Shown: positions 1 through 5,387 of the stretch, in pieces
Numbering within the stretch: position 1 is the first letter of the stretch
Layout: each line of letters opens with the position of its first letter
Origin: JAJNPS01 sp046589965
Lineage (GTDB): Bacteria > Pseudomonadota > Alphaproteobacteria > Rhodobacterales > Rhodobacteraceae
Direction of reading: 5' to 3'
NCBI GenBank assembly: GCA_046589965.1
Contig: JBKJVF010000135.1
Coordinates: forward strand, 1 to 5,387
Length of the DNA: 5,387 nucleotides
Made by a program: the position numbers and the translations under genes
The notes under the pieces: generated by a model
The model's database searches: none
What the model saw: only the letters and a program-made list of their open reading frames with translations
Told to the model about the DNA's origin: nothing

Positions 1-171
1 CAGGACCATATCCGCAATAAGCCCGTCGCGGAGGAAGGCCTGCACGATCTGCCCCCCGTCCACATAAACGCGGTCAGCGCCCAGACGACCCAGATGATCC
101 ATCGCCGCCTTGGGGTCTAGGTTTGCGAAACCGTCGAGGCTGGTGGCGAAGAAAACATGTCCGGTAGGCAT
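1..171 (-). pseudogene. DHFR/RibD-C-fold reductase family protein, internally deleted, partial at left edge
   Basis: An open frame reads from ATG at 171-169 to the window edge (57 codons) and continues beyond it. The N-terminus (GHVFFATSLDGF, residues 4-15) is the first strand of the dihydrofolate reductase/RibD C-terminal fold (COG0262-type reductases, NADPH-binding). By residues 32-51 the sequence already matches the far end of that fold: AxRVYVDGGQIVQAFLRDGLI, the 'G-a-x-x-v-y-V-D-G-G' helix-strand-turn. In normal family members these two blocks lie roughly 80-100 residues apart. Here about 16 residues separate them, with no frame change. The central part, which holds much of the cofactor and substrate site, therefore seems to have been removed by an in-frame deletion near codons 16-20. 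The product is unlikely to be an active reductase. There is no clear Shine-Dalgarno before the ATG. Family assignment is fairly secure; calling it a deletion rather than a natural mini-protein is inference from remembered family architecture. Confidence 0.6.
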
Positions 172-458
172 TGAAGTTCGCTTACTGAAAATGCGTGATC
201 CCGTCACTGGCAAGCGGCGGGGCAAGTCTTGTTGGTGCGCAATTTTCCACAGGCGATCATTTTTGCCAAGAGCATGTTCCACTTTTGTTCTCGTGACGTC
301 AAATCGCGTAGTCGTGAAGATCCGGCATGGGCGTCCGGACGATGGGTGTGCACAGCGGAGCATCCGAACGACGCAAGACCCGCTCTCCCCCCAAAACCGA
401 CCCTGCCCTGTCGCTCTTTGCCCTTCCCCGCCATCACCCGACCGTTACAAACCCCTGC
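172..458. other. Divergent intergenic region between the reductase remnant and the GMC gene
   Basis: This 287-bp stretch must hold the promoters for both divergent genes. No strong sigma-70 promoter is visible. Weak candidates are TTGCCA at 263-268 with a poor -10 on the plus strand, and TTGGCA (reverse complement of 264-269) on the minus strand. A perfect 8-bp palindrome TGACGTCA lies at 294-301 and could be a regulator site, but an 8-mer of this kind can occur by chance. The GMC reading frame extends upstream to 327, but the extra 44 codons show no family similarity and have the composition of noncoding DNA. Confidence 0.4.
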
Positions 459-2072
459 ATGCAAACCCCCGACTACATCATCATCGGTGCCGGGTCCGCC
501 GGATGCGTGCTCGCTGACCGGCTGACGGCGTCCGGCAAGCATCGCGTCACGCTGCTGGAGGCGGGCGGCACGGACCGGCGGTTCTTCGTGTCGATGCCGC
601 TCGGCTACGGCAAGCTGTTCTACAATCCGGCGGTCAACTGGATGTATGCGACCGAGGCCGATCCCGGCCTCAACGGCAACCGCGATCACTGGCCCCGGGG
701 CAAGATCCTTGGGGGGTCATCATCGATCAACGCGATGGTGTGGATCCGGGGGCATCGGGCGGATTACGAGGATTGGGGCGCGGAGAACCCGGGCTGGGGG
801 TGGGATGACAGCCTCGCTGCCTACCGCGCCATCGAAGATACCGAAGCCGGCGCGGATGCATTTCGCGGGGTGGGTGGCCCGTTGTTCATTTCTGCCAATC
901 GCCACGGGTTGCATCCGCTGGTGAAGGACTACATCGCGGCCTGCGGGCAGGCGGGGCTGGCGGAGAACGCCGACTTCAACGGTGCGGAACAGGAAGGCGC
1001 GGGCGTCTACCAGATGACGATCAAGGGCGGGCGGCGCAATTCAGTGGCGCGGGCGTTCCTGCGGCCTGCGATGCGGCGGTCGAACCTCGCGGTGATCACC
1101 GAGGCGCAGGTGACGCGGGTGATAATCGAAGTCGGCCGGGCGGTCGGGGTGGAGTATCTGAAAGCCGGGCAAAAACAGACCCTGCGCTGTAATGCCGAGG
1201 TGATCCTGTCCGGCGGGGCGATCAACTCGCCACAACTGCTGCAACTGTCGGGTGTAGGCCCGGGCGCGCTGCTGCAGTCCTTTGGTATTCCGGTCGTGCG
1301 GGAAAACCCAAATGTCGGCGCGCATCTGAGCGATCATCAGGGGTTGAATTACACCTGGCGCATGAAGGTGCCGACCTACAACGACGTGCTGCGCCCCTGG
1401 TGGGGCAAGCTGCGGGTCGGGCTGCAATATCTGCTGACGCGCGAAGGGCCGCTGGCGAAATCGATCAATCACGGCGGCGGCTTTTTTCGTACTTCGCCCG
1501 ATCTGCCGCGCCCCAATATGCAACTTTACATGCAGGCGTTTTCGACATTGCTGCCGCGTGCGGGGGAACGGCCCTTGCTGACCCCTGATCCTTTTTCGGG
1601 GCTTTCATTGGGTCTTTCGAACTGTCGTCCCACCAGTCGGGGGCATATCCGCCTGCGATCTGCCGACCCCTTGGCGCATCCGGTGATTACGGCAAACGCG
1701 TTTTCCACCAACCATGACGTCGCCGAAATGCTGGCGGCGGTGAAGTTCCTGCGCGAAATAGCATCGCAGCCGGCCTTTGCGCGGATCGTGGCGGAAGAGC
1801 TGCGGCCCGGACCGGCAGTGCAAAGCGATGAGGCGCTGATCGATGATATCCGCAGCCGTTCAGGAACCGTCTACCATCCCAGCTGCACGGCGCGGATGGG
1901 GCCGGATGCAGCGACATCGGTCGTGGATGCGCGGTGCCGGGTGCATGGGGTGGCTGGATTGCGCGTGATCGATGCGAGCGCCTTCCCGAACCTGATCGCA
2001 GGCAACACCAACGCGCCGGCCATCCTGATGGGGTGGAAGGGCGCAGAGATGGTGCTGCAAGACGCACGGTAG
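459..2072 (+). CDS. GMC-family FAD-dependent oxidoreductase (choline/alcohol dehydrogenase-like)
   Basis: The 537-residue protein has the usual length for bacterial choline/alcohol dehydrogenases of the glucose-methanol-choline family, which oxidise a primary alcohol to the aldehyde using FAD. The dinucleotide-binding motif GAGSAG is at residues 10-15, followed by the acidic end of strand two (LLEAGG, 32-37). GMC signature 1 (RGKILGGSSSINAMVWIRGH) is at 80-99 and signature 2 (SGGAINSPQLLQLSGVG) at 251-267. The substrate domain contains RPTSRGHIRL (390-399). The catalytic pair is His473 (VYHPSCTARMG) and Asn518 (AGNTNAP). There is no signal peptide or membrane segment, so it is probably cytoplasmic. 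ATG at 459 is chosen because family members start a few residues before the YIIIGAGSAG strand; no Shine-Dalgarno precedes it. The gene converges on betC and is not in its operon. Choline is a plausible substrate from context, but this subgroup (VSMPLGYGKLFYNPAVNWMY region, 44-63) differs from E. coli-type BetA, so another alcohol is possible. Confidence 0.93.
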   Translation: MQTPDYIIIGAGSAGCVLADRLTASGKHRVTLLEAGGTDRRFFVSMPLGYGKLFYNPAVNWMYATEADPGLNGNRDHWPRGKILGGSSSINAMVWIRGHRADYEDWGAENPGWGWDDSLAAYRAIEDTEAGADAFRGVGGPLFISANRHGLHPLVKDYIAACGQAGLAENADFNGAEQEGAGVYQMTIKGGRRNSVARAFLRPAMRRSNLAVITEAQVTRVIIEVGRAVGVEYLKAGQKQTLRCNAEVILSGGAINSPQLLQLSGVGPGALLQSFGIPVVRENPNVGAHLSDHQGLNYTWRMKVPTYNDVLRPWWGKLRVGLQYLLTREGPLAKSINHGGGFFRTSPDLPRPNMQLYMQAFSTLLPRAGERPLLTPDPFSGLSLGLSNCRPTSRGHIRLRSADPLAHPVITANAFSTNHDVAEMLAAVKFLREIASQPAFARIVAEELRPGPAVQSDEALIDDIRSRSGTVYHPSCTARMGPDAATSVVDARCRVHGVAGLRVIDASAFPNLIAGNTNAPAILMGWKGAEMVLQDAR

Positions 2073-2081
2073 GTGGCGGGA

Positions 2082-2100
2082 GCCTCCGGCGGGGATATTT
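2082..2100 (+). repeat. Roseobacter-like intergenic motif GCCTCCGGCGGGGATATTT
   Basis: This GC-rich block ending in ATATTT lies ten bases after the GMC stop codon. I recall near-identical strings recurring after genes in many Rhodobacteraceae genomes, possibly as part of a dispersed intergenic element or transcript-end signal. Only one copy is present in this window, so its repetitive nature cannot be shown here. It holds only a small stem (GCC-TCC-GGC), and no T-run follows it. Confidence 0.4.
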
Positions 2101-2132
2101 ATGAAAAGGTGAATGGGGGGTTTTCTTGTTGC

Positions 2133-2155
2133 GCACGGCGTCGCGCGCCGAGTGC
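2133..2155. terminator. GC-rich hairpin between convergent genes, possible terminator
   Basis: GCAC (2133-2136) pairs with GTGC (2152-2155) and GGCG (2137-2140) with CGCC (2146-2149), around a TCGCG loop with a two-base bulge (2150-2151). It sits 14 bases past the betC stop and about 60 bases past the GMC stop, so it could end either transcript. No T-run follows it on either strand, so it is not a classical intrinsic terminator. Confidence 0.3.
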
Positions 2156-2168
2156 CAGGCTTGTGCGC

Positions 2169-3674
2169 CTATTCGCCCCTCGGGAATCTTTTGCTGTCCT
2201 CCAACACGTTCAGATCCATGTGGTTGCGCATGTAACGTTCTGACGCGGCGCGCAGGGGCAGATGATCCCACGGATAATAAGCGCCATTGCGCAGCGCCTG
2301 ATAGACCACCCAGCGTCGGGCTTGGGACGCGCGCACCTCGGCGTCGTAAGCGGGCAGGTCCCAACGGGCGGCCACTTCGGCGCGAAAGTGGGCGAGGATT
2401 TCGGCGGCGCGGGGGTCGTCGCGCAGGTTGGTGGTTTCCTCCGGGTCGCTGGCAAGGTCGAAGAGCTGGTCCGGATCGGCGGGGCAGTGGATGAACTTCC
2501 ACGCACCCTGACACAGCGCAACCATGGGCGTGATGGTGCCTTCGGCGGCATATTCCATTGCGACGGGCGCGGTGCGGGGGGTGCGGGTGGCAAGGGGGAC
2601 AAGGCTTTCCCCATCGGTCCACGGCATGATGTCCGCCATGGATATCCCTGCGAGATCACACAGTGTCGGAGTGATGTCGATGGTCGATACGGGCGTGTCG
2701 ATGTGCTGTGGCGCAAGGACGGGGGCGGCGATCATCAGCGGGACGCGGGATGCGCCTTCAAAGAAGTTCATCTTGAACCACAAGCCATGTCGGCCAAGCA
2801 TTTCCCCGTGGTCCGACACGAAAAGCACGATTGCCTCTTGTCGGGTGGCGGTGAGGACGCCAAGGATCTCGCCGATCTTGTCATCGATATAGGAAATATT
2901 CGCGAAATATCCCTGTCGGGCGCGGCGGATGTGGTCGGGCGTCACGTCAAGCGACCGCCAGTCGCAGGCATCCATCAGGCGCTGGCTGTGGGGGTCCATG
3001 TCTTCGTAAGCGAGGGGTGCCGGGGGGGCGAGTTCGGGTGCGCCTTCGTAAAGGTCCCAGTATTTGCGACGCGCGACAAAGGGATCATGCGGATGGGTGA
3101 AACTGACCGTCAGGCTCCACGGACGGGGATCGAGGCCGCGTGACAGGTCATAGAGTTTCTGCACCGCCTGGTGGCAGACATCATCGTCATATTCCAGTTG
3201 GTTGGTAATTTCCGCAATACCGGCTCCGGTAACCGAGCCAAGGTTGTGATACCACCAATCGATCCGCTCACCGGGTTTGCGGTAATCCGGGGTCCAGCCG
3301 AAATCGGCGGGGTAGATGTCGGTGGTCAGGCGTTCTTCGAACCCGTGCATCTGGTCGGGGCCGACGAAGTGCATCTTGCCGGAAAGCGCGGTCTGATAGC
3401 CCGCCCGGCGCAAGTGGTGGGCGTAGGTCGGAATGTCCGAGGCAAACTCCGCCGCATTGTCATAGACGCGGGTCCGGTGGGGCAACTGGCCCGACATGAA
3501 GGCGGCACGGGCGGGGGCGCATAACGGGCTTGCGGTATAGGCATTGGCAAATCGCACCGACCGGTCCGCAAGGGCGCGCAGGTTGGGGGCGTGCAGGAAA
3601 TTCGCCGGTCCATCCGGAAACAGCGTGCCGGTCAGCTGATCGACCATCAGGATGAGGATATTCGGGCGGGTCAT
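2169..3674 (-). CDS. betC: Choline sulfatase (choline-O-sulfate to choline + sulfate)
   Basis: The 501-residue protein is a full-length type I sulfatase that closely follows the Sinorhizobium BetC pattern. It hydrolyses choline-O-sulfate in the cytoplasm, supplying choline for betaine synthesis plus sulfate. The sulfatase domain starts with the metal-binding strand NILILMVDQ (Asp12). The formylglycine motif is SPLCAPARAAFMSGQ with Cys52 as the residue to be modified. Conserved active-site segments follow: SGKMHFVGPDQ (Lys100, His102), FTHPHDPF (His194, His196), SDHGEMLG (Asp288, His289) and LWFKMNFFEG (Lys301). The diagnostic choline-sulfatase C-terminal domain covers about 446-498, with RRWVVYQALRNGAYYPWD and YMRNHMDLNVLE. 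ATG at 3674 is preferred over an in-frame TTG at 3680 because GGAG lies six bases upstream of the ATG and is too close to the TTG. The gene follows the EamA transporter gene on the same strand after 111 bp, suggesting one transcript. A formylglycine-generating enzyme must be supplied from elsewhere. Confidence 0.97.
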   Translation of the reverse strand: MTRPNILILMVDQLTGTLFPDGPANFLHAPNLRALADRSVRFANAYTASPLCAPARAAFMSGQLPHRTRVYDNAAEFASDIPTYAHHLRRAGYQTALSGKMHFVGPDQMHGFEERLTTDIYPADFGWTPDYRKPGERIDWWYHNLGSVTGAGIAEITNQLEYDDDVCHQAVQKLYDLSRGLDPRPWSLTVSFTHPHDPFVARRKYWDLYEGAPELAPPAPLAYEDMDPHSQRLMDACDWRSLDVTPDHIRRARQGYFANISYIDDKIGEILGVLTATRQEAIVLFVSDHGEMLGRHGLWFKMNFFEGASRVPLMIAAPVLAPQHIDTPVSTIDITPTLCDLAGISMADIMPWTDGESLVPLATRTPRTAPVAMEYAAEGTITPMVALCQGAWKFIHCPADPDQLFDLASDPEETTNLRDDPRAAEILAHFRAEVAARWDLPAYDAEVRASQARRWVVYQALRNGAYYPWDHLPLRAASERYMRNHMDLNVLEDSKRFPRGE

Positions 3675-3680
3675 CGGCAA

Positions 3681-3684
3681 CTCC
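3681..3684 (-). promoter_or_regulatory. Ribosome binding site of betC
   Basis: The minus strand reads GGAG, six bases before the ATG at 3674-3672. This spacing fixes the betC start at that ATG and not at the TTG two codons earlier. Confidence 0.65.
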
Positions 3685-3785
3685 GGTCTGGCTTCGTTCT
3701 GCTGCGGCGCGCATGGGCAGGCTTGCGCAGAATCGACGCTTTTCGCGTGGAAATGTCGATGACTTTCGCAGGCAATCCCGCATCG

Positions 3786-4628
3786 TCAATGTGTCAGCCG
3801 CAACATCACGACGCCCGAGGCCACCATGGCAATACCCGCCAGATGCCCCAGCCGGGCCGGTTCGCGAAGCCACAGGATGGCGATCATGGCAGCAAAGATG
3901 ATGCTGGTCTCCGCCATTGCGGCGACGATCGCGACGGGCGCGCGGGTCATCGCGTAGAGGATCAGGATGTAGGTGGTCAGCGACATCCCTGCGACCCACA
4001 TCGCCGGGAAAACAAGCGGCGCGCCGAACCTGGCCAGACGCTTGCGCTGAAACAGCAGGGCGTAAACTCCGATGCCGGTCGCATTGCCCATGTATAGCAC
4101 GGCCGCATAGCCGGCCGGTGATTGCGACACGCGCACGCCCGTGGCATCGACCAGCATGAAGCCCGAGGTGACAAGCGCCACCGCAAGCGACGGGGCAAGG
4201 GCCGCGACCGGCAGGCGTCCTTGGGTGGCGTGGGTTGCGATCATCGCAAGGCCCGCGAACACGGCCAGGACGGTGAGCCATTGGCCAAGTGACAGCGCTT
4301 CGCCAAGGAAAAGCGTCGCGCCGAGGGTCGTGGTCAGCACCGCAGTGCCACGCGACAGCGGAAAGACCACCGCCAGCGGATGGGCCTGGTAGGCCCAGCC
4401 AAGGACAACCCAGTAAAGCGAGCCAAAGACGATCGACAGCGCCAGCCACGGGAAAGCGGCGGCATCGGGCAAGCCTGTCGCTGCCAGCACCGGCAGCGCA
4501 ACAAGCCCGCCCATCATCGCCACGATCAGCGCCATGGAGAAGGCGTCGCCTGTGGCCTTGATCAAGGAATGTTGCAGCGCATCCAATGCGGCCGCCGCCA
4601 GAACAACCAGCAAGACAAAATGGGTCAT
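3786..4628 (-). CDS. EamA/DMT-superfamily membrane transporter
   Basis: The 280-residue, strongly hydrophobic protein has about ten predicted membrane helices, near residues 2-18, 30-50, 57-79, 85-108, 113-131, 139-158, 170-190, 203-223, 228-252 and 257-277. This is the two-times-five-helix plan of EamA drug/metabolite transporters in the inner membrane. Family hallmarks are the helix 3-4 region with VFPLSRGTAVLTT (88-100) and LGE (108-110), and the second-half equivalent PVAIVAAMAETSIIFAAMIAI (231-251) followed by WLREP (253-257). Substrates of this family cannot be read from sequence. Its position upstream of betC makes choline-O-sulfate, choline or a betaine-type solute a reasonable guess, for import or export. 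The start at 4628 has only a weak ribosome site (AGG about ten bases upstream), but the second copy at 5339 shares the same first 16 codons, which supports it. A promoter at 4679-4707 precedes it. Confidence 0.92.
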   Translation of the reverse strand: MTHFVLLVVLAAAALDALQHSLIKATGDAFSMALIVAMMGGLVALPVLAATGLPDAAAFPWLALSIVFGSLYWVVLGWAYQAHPLAVVFPLSRGTAVLTTTLGATLFLGEALSLGQWLTVLAVFAGLAMIATHATQGRLPVAALAPSLAVALVTSGFMLVDATGVRVSQSPAGYAAVLYMGNATGIGVYALLFQRKRLARFGAPLVFPAMWVAGMSLTTYILILYAMTRAPVAIVAAMAETSIIFAAMIAILWLREPARLGHLAGIAMVASGVVMLRLTH

Positions 4629-4954
4629 GACAATTCAACCTGTGAAAATGGACTGTTACACGAAATGCGGATAGAAAAAATATAAATAAAATCAGTACTA
4701 TAGTCAGAAAAAATGGCAGGCAGGTGCTTCGATCAAGTCATTATGCGGGGCCTGCCAAGATGATGACGCCTTGGCTCGATTGCTGGCCGCAAGCGTCACA
4801 AGTGAGGCGAGGTGCCCGTGGTTGCGTTTGAGATTGGATAAGGCTGCCAAATGCGGCAGGCGCTCGAGACAAGCAGATCATCATAAAAAACCAGATACTG
4901 AAAACAGGTCGTTCAATCACGATACCATATCCCATCAGGGACAATCTGCCGAGC
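4580..4954 (+). repeat. Left arm of a long inverted repeat
   Basis: This arm matches the reverse complement of 5013-5387 without gaps (paired positions sum to 9967). I count 19 mismatches by eye in 375 positions, about 95% identity. All lie in the noncoding part, at 4661, 4667, 4668, 4721, 4728, 4755, 4774, 4778, 4779, 4810, 4824, 4853, 4896, 4913, 4921, 4927, 4932, 4937 and 4949. The arm comprises the first 49 bases of the EamA gene, its promoter, and about 220 bp of unassigned sequence. Its inner edge is sharp at 4954. Its outer edge is set only by the window end and is probably farther out. Confidence 0.97.
4679..4707 (-). promoter_or_regulatory. Sigma-70-type promoter of the left EamA gene
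   Basis: On the minus strand CTGACT (-35, 4707-4702; 4 of 6 to consensus) is followed by a 17-bp spacer and TATATT (-10, 4684-4679; 5 of 6). It lies in a markedly AT-rich patch about 50 bases before the start codon, in an otherwise GC-rich region. The same sequence occurs unchanged in the mirrored arm although the flanks differ, which supports function. Confidence 0.6.
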
Positions 4955-5012
4955 TAAAGGCGATCCTGGATGCCGAGGACCCCAGCTACGCCACCTGATC
5001 GGGACCACAGAT
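4955..5012. other. 58-bp non-palindromic centre of the inverted repeat
   Basis: The symmetry stops abruptly on both sides of this segment. The inner edges read GACAATCTGCCGAGC on the left and its near-mirror GCTCGACAGATTGTC on the right. The centre is ordinary GC-rich sequence with no recognisable gene or site. It is long enough to separate the arms physically, which would lower cruciform formation and instability compared with a perfect palindrome. Confidence 0.7.
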
Positions 5013-5259
5013 GCTCGACAGATTGTCCCCGATGAGATAGGGTATAGTGATTGGACGACCTGTTTTCAGTTTCTGGTTTTTTATGATGATCTGCTTGTCT
5101 CGAGCGCCTGCCGAATTTGGCAGCCTTATCCAATCTCAAACGGAACCACGGGCACCCCGCCTCACTTGTGACGCTTGCGGCCAGCAAATGAGACAAGGCG
5201 TCATCATCTTGCCAGGCCCCGCATAATGACTTGATCGACGCACCTTCCTGCCATTTTTT

Positions 5260-5288
5260 CTGACTATAGTACTGATTTTATTTATATT
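5260..5288 (+). promoter_or_regulatory. Sigma-70-type promoter of the right EamA copy
   Basis: CTGACT at 5260-5265, a 17-bp spacer and TATATT at 5283-5288 form the exact mirror of the promoter at 4679-4707. It sits about 50 bases before the ATG at 5339. The spacer includes the perfect palindrome ACTATAGT overlapping the -35 (5263-5270), which might be an operator. Confidence 0.6.
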
Positions 5289-5338
5289 TTTTCTATCCAA
5301 ATTTCTTGTAACAGTCCATTTTCACAGGTTGAATTGTC

Positions 5339-5387
5339 ATGACCCATTTTGTCTTGCTGGTTGTTCTGGCGGCGGCCGCATTGGATG
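5339..5387 (+). CDS. EamA/DMT transporter, second copy, 5' fragment at window edge
   Basis: ATG at 5339 opens a frame of 16 codons (MTHFVLLVVLAAAALD) that is identical in DNA to the start of the gene at 4628-3786 and runs off the right edge. It is transcribed in the opposite direction, away from the first copy. Whether the rest of the gene is intact, and whether a second betC follows, cannot be seen. The short identical stretch, next to 94% identity in the noncoding part, is compatible with selection or gene conversion on the coding part, but 49 bases are too few to decide. Confidence 0.85.
   Translation, partial: MTHFVLLVVLAAAALD

Larger units (their letters stand above)
4629..5338. other. 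710-bp region between divergent EamA copies, no convincing gene
   Basis: Apart from the mirrored promoters, this region holds no gene I recognise. Short open frames occur at 4771-4998 (plus), 5196-4954 (minus) and 4944-4741 (minus), and the first two are mirror images. Almost all differences between the mirrored frames change the amino acid, and the mirror of the third frame is broken by a stop, so none looks selected as protein. The unassigned 220-bp block in each arm may be a remnant of older mobile or coding DNA, or a regulatory leader. Confidence 0.6.
5013..5387 (-). repeat. Right arm of the long inverted repeat (open at window edge)
   Basis: This is the inverted partner of 4580-4954, co-linear without insertions or deletions. 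It contains a second promoter and the first 49 bases of a second EamA gene, identical to the left copy. The match runs to the last base of the window, so the true repeat is at least 375 bp and probably longer. Confidence 0.97.

Noticed and set aside
327..458. N-terminal extension of the GMC gene from an upstream ATG at 327
   Set aside because: The 44 extra residues lack family similarity and are Pro/Arg-rich; the flavin-binding strand begins right after the ATG at 459, as expected for the family.
1687..2622. Long minus-strand frame of 311 codons across the GMC end and betC
   Set aside because: It overlaps two well-supported genes in another frame and has the Arg/Pro/His-rich composition typical of shadow frames in GC-rich DNA.
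3675..3680. TTG start for betC two codons upstream
   Set aside because: The GGAG site directly abuts the TTG, whereas it has correct six-base spacing to the ATG at 3674.
3460..4638. Long minus-strand frame of 392 codons across the EamA gene and betC
   Set aside because: It is a shadow of both genes in another frame, rich in Gly, Arg and Cys, with no domain; the EamA frame shows proper membrane helices.
4741..4998. Small genes in the inverted repeat arms (75 and 67 codons) and the 80-codon mirror frame at 4954-5196
   Set aside because: Differences between the mirrored frames are nearly all amino-acid-changing, one mirrored frame has a stop, no family is recognised, and no ribosome sites are convincing.
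4580..5387. Inverted repeat as a simple sequencing or amplification artefact
   Set aside because: The arms carry 19 scattered substitutions but no gaps, whereas chimeric fold-back artefacts should be identical. It is not fully excluded without read data.
1..5387. CRISPR array, tRNA, rRNA or riboswitch
   Set aside because: No regularly spaced direct repeats, tRNA cloverleaf ends or recognisable riboswitch cores were seen on either strand.

Overview
The window is GC-rich, with dense GC-biased codon use. Its gene content resembles an alphaproteobacterium, most likely a marine Rhodobacterales (Roseobacter-type). The grounds are the choline-O-sulfatase, which closely resembles rhizobial/roseobacterial BetC, and a GCCTCCGGCGGGGATATTT intergenic motif that I associate from memory with Rhodobacteraceae genomes. 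The taxonomic placement is an inference.

Layout from left to right. (1) 1-171, minus strand: the 5' part of a dihydrofolate-reductase/RibD-C-fold gene that appears to have lost most of its middle by an in-frame deletion; it runs off the left edge. (2) 172-458: divergent intergenic region. (3) 459-2072, plus strand: a complete GMC-family FAD oxidoreductase of the choline/alcohol dehydrogenase type. (4) 2073-2168: short convergent gap with a roseobacter-like GC-rich motif and a hairpin. (5) 3674-2169, minus strand: complete choline sulfatase, betC. (6) 4628-3786, minus strand: a complete ten-helix EamA/DMT-type transporter upstream of betC and probably cotranscribed with it. (7) 4629-5338: a 710-bp region without a convincing gene, almost all of it a large imperfect palindrome. 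(8) 5339-5387, plus strand: the first 16 codons of a second copy of the same EamA gene, pointing the other way and cut by the window edge.

The likely theme is use of choline-O-sulfate. The EamA transporter is a candidate for moving the substrate or a product (inference). BetC cleaves choline-O-sulfate to choline and sulfate. The GMC oxidoreductase could oxidise choline or a similar alcohol, but it converges on betC, lies in a separate transcription unit and is not proven to be BetA.

The most unusual feature is the inverted duplication: 375-bp arms (4580-4954 and 5013-5387) aligned without gaps, 19 mismatches, and a 58-bp non-palindromic centre. Each arm carries an EamA promoter and gene start. 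The right arm is open at the window edge, so the duplication may be much larger and may include a second betC.
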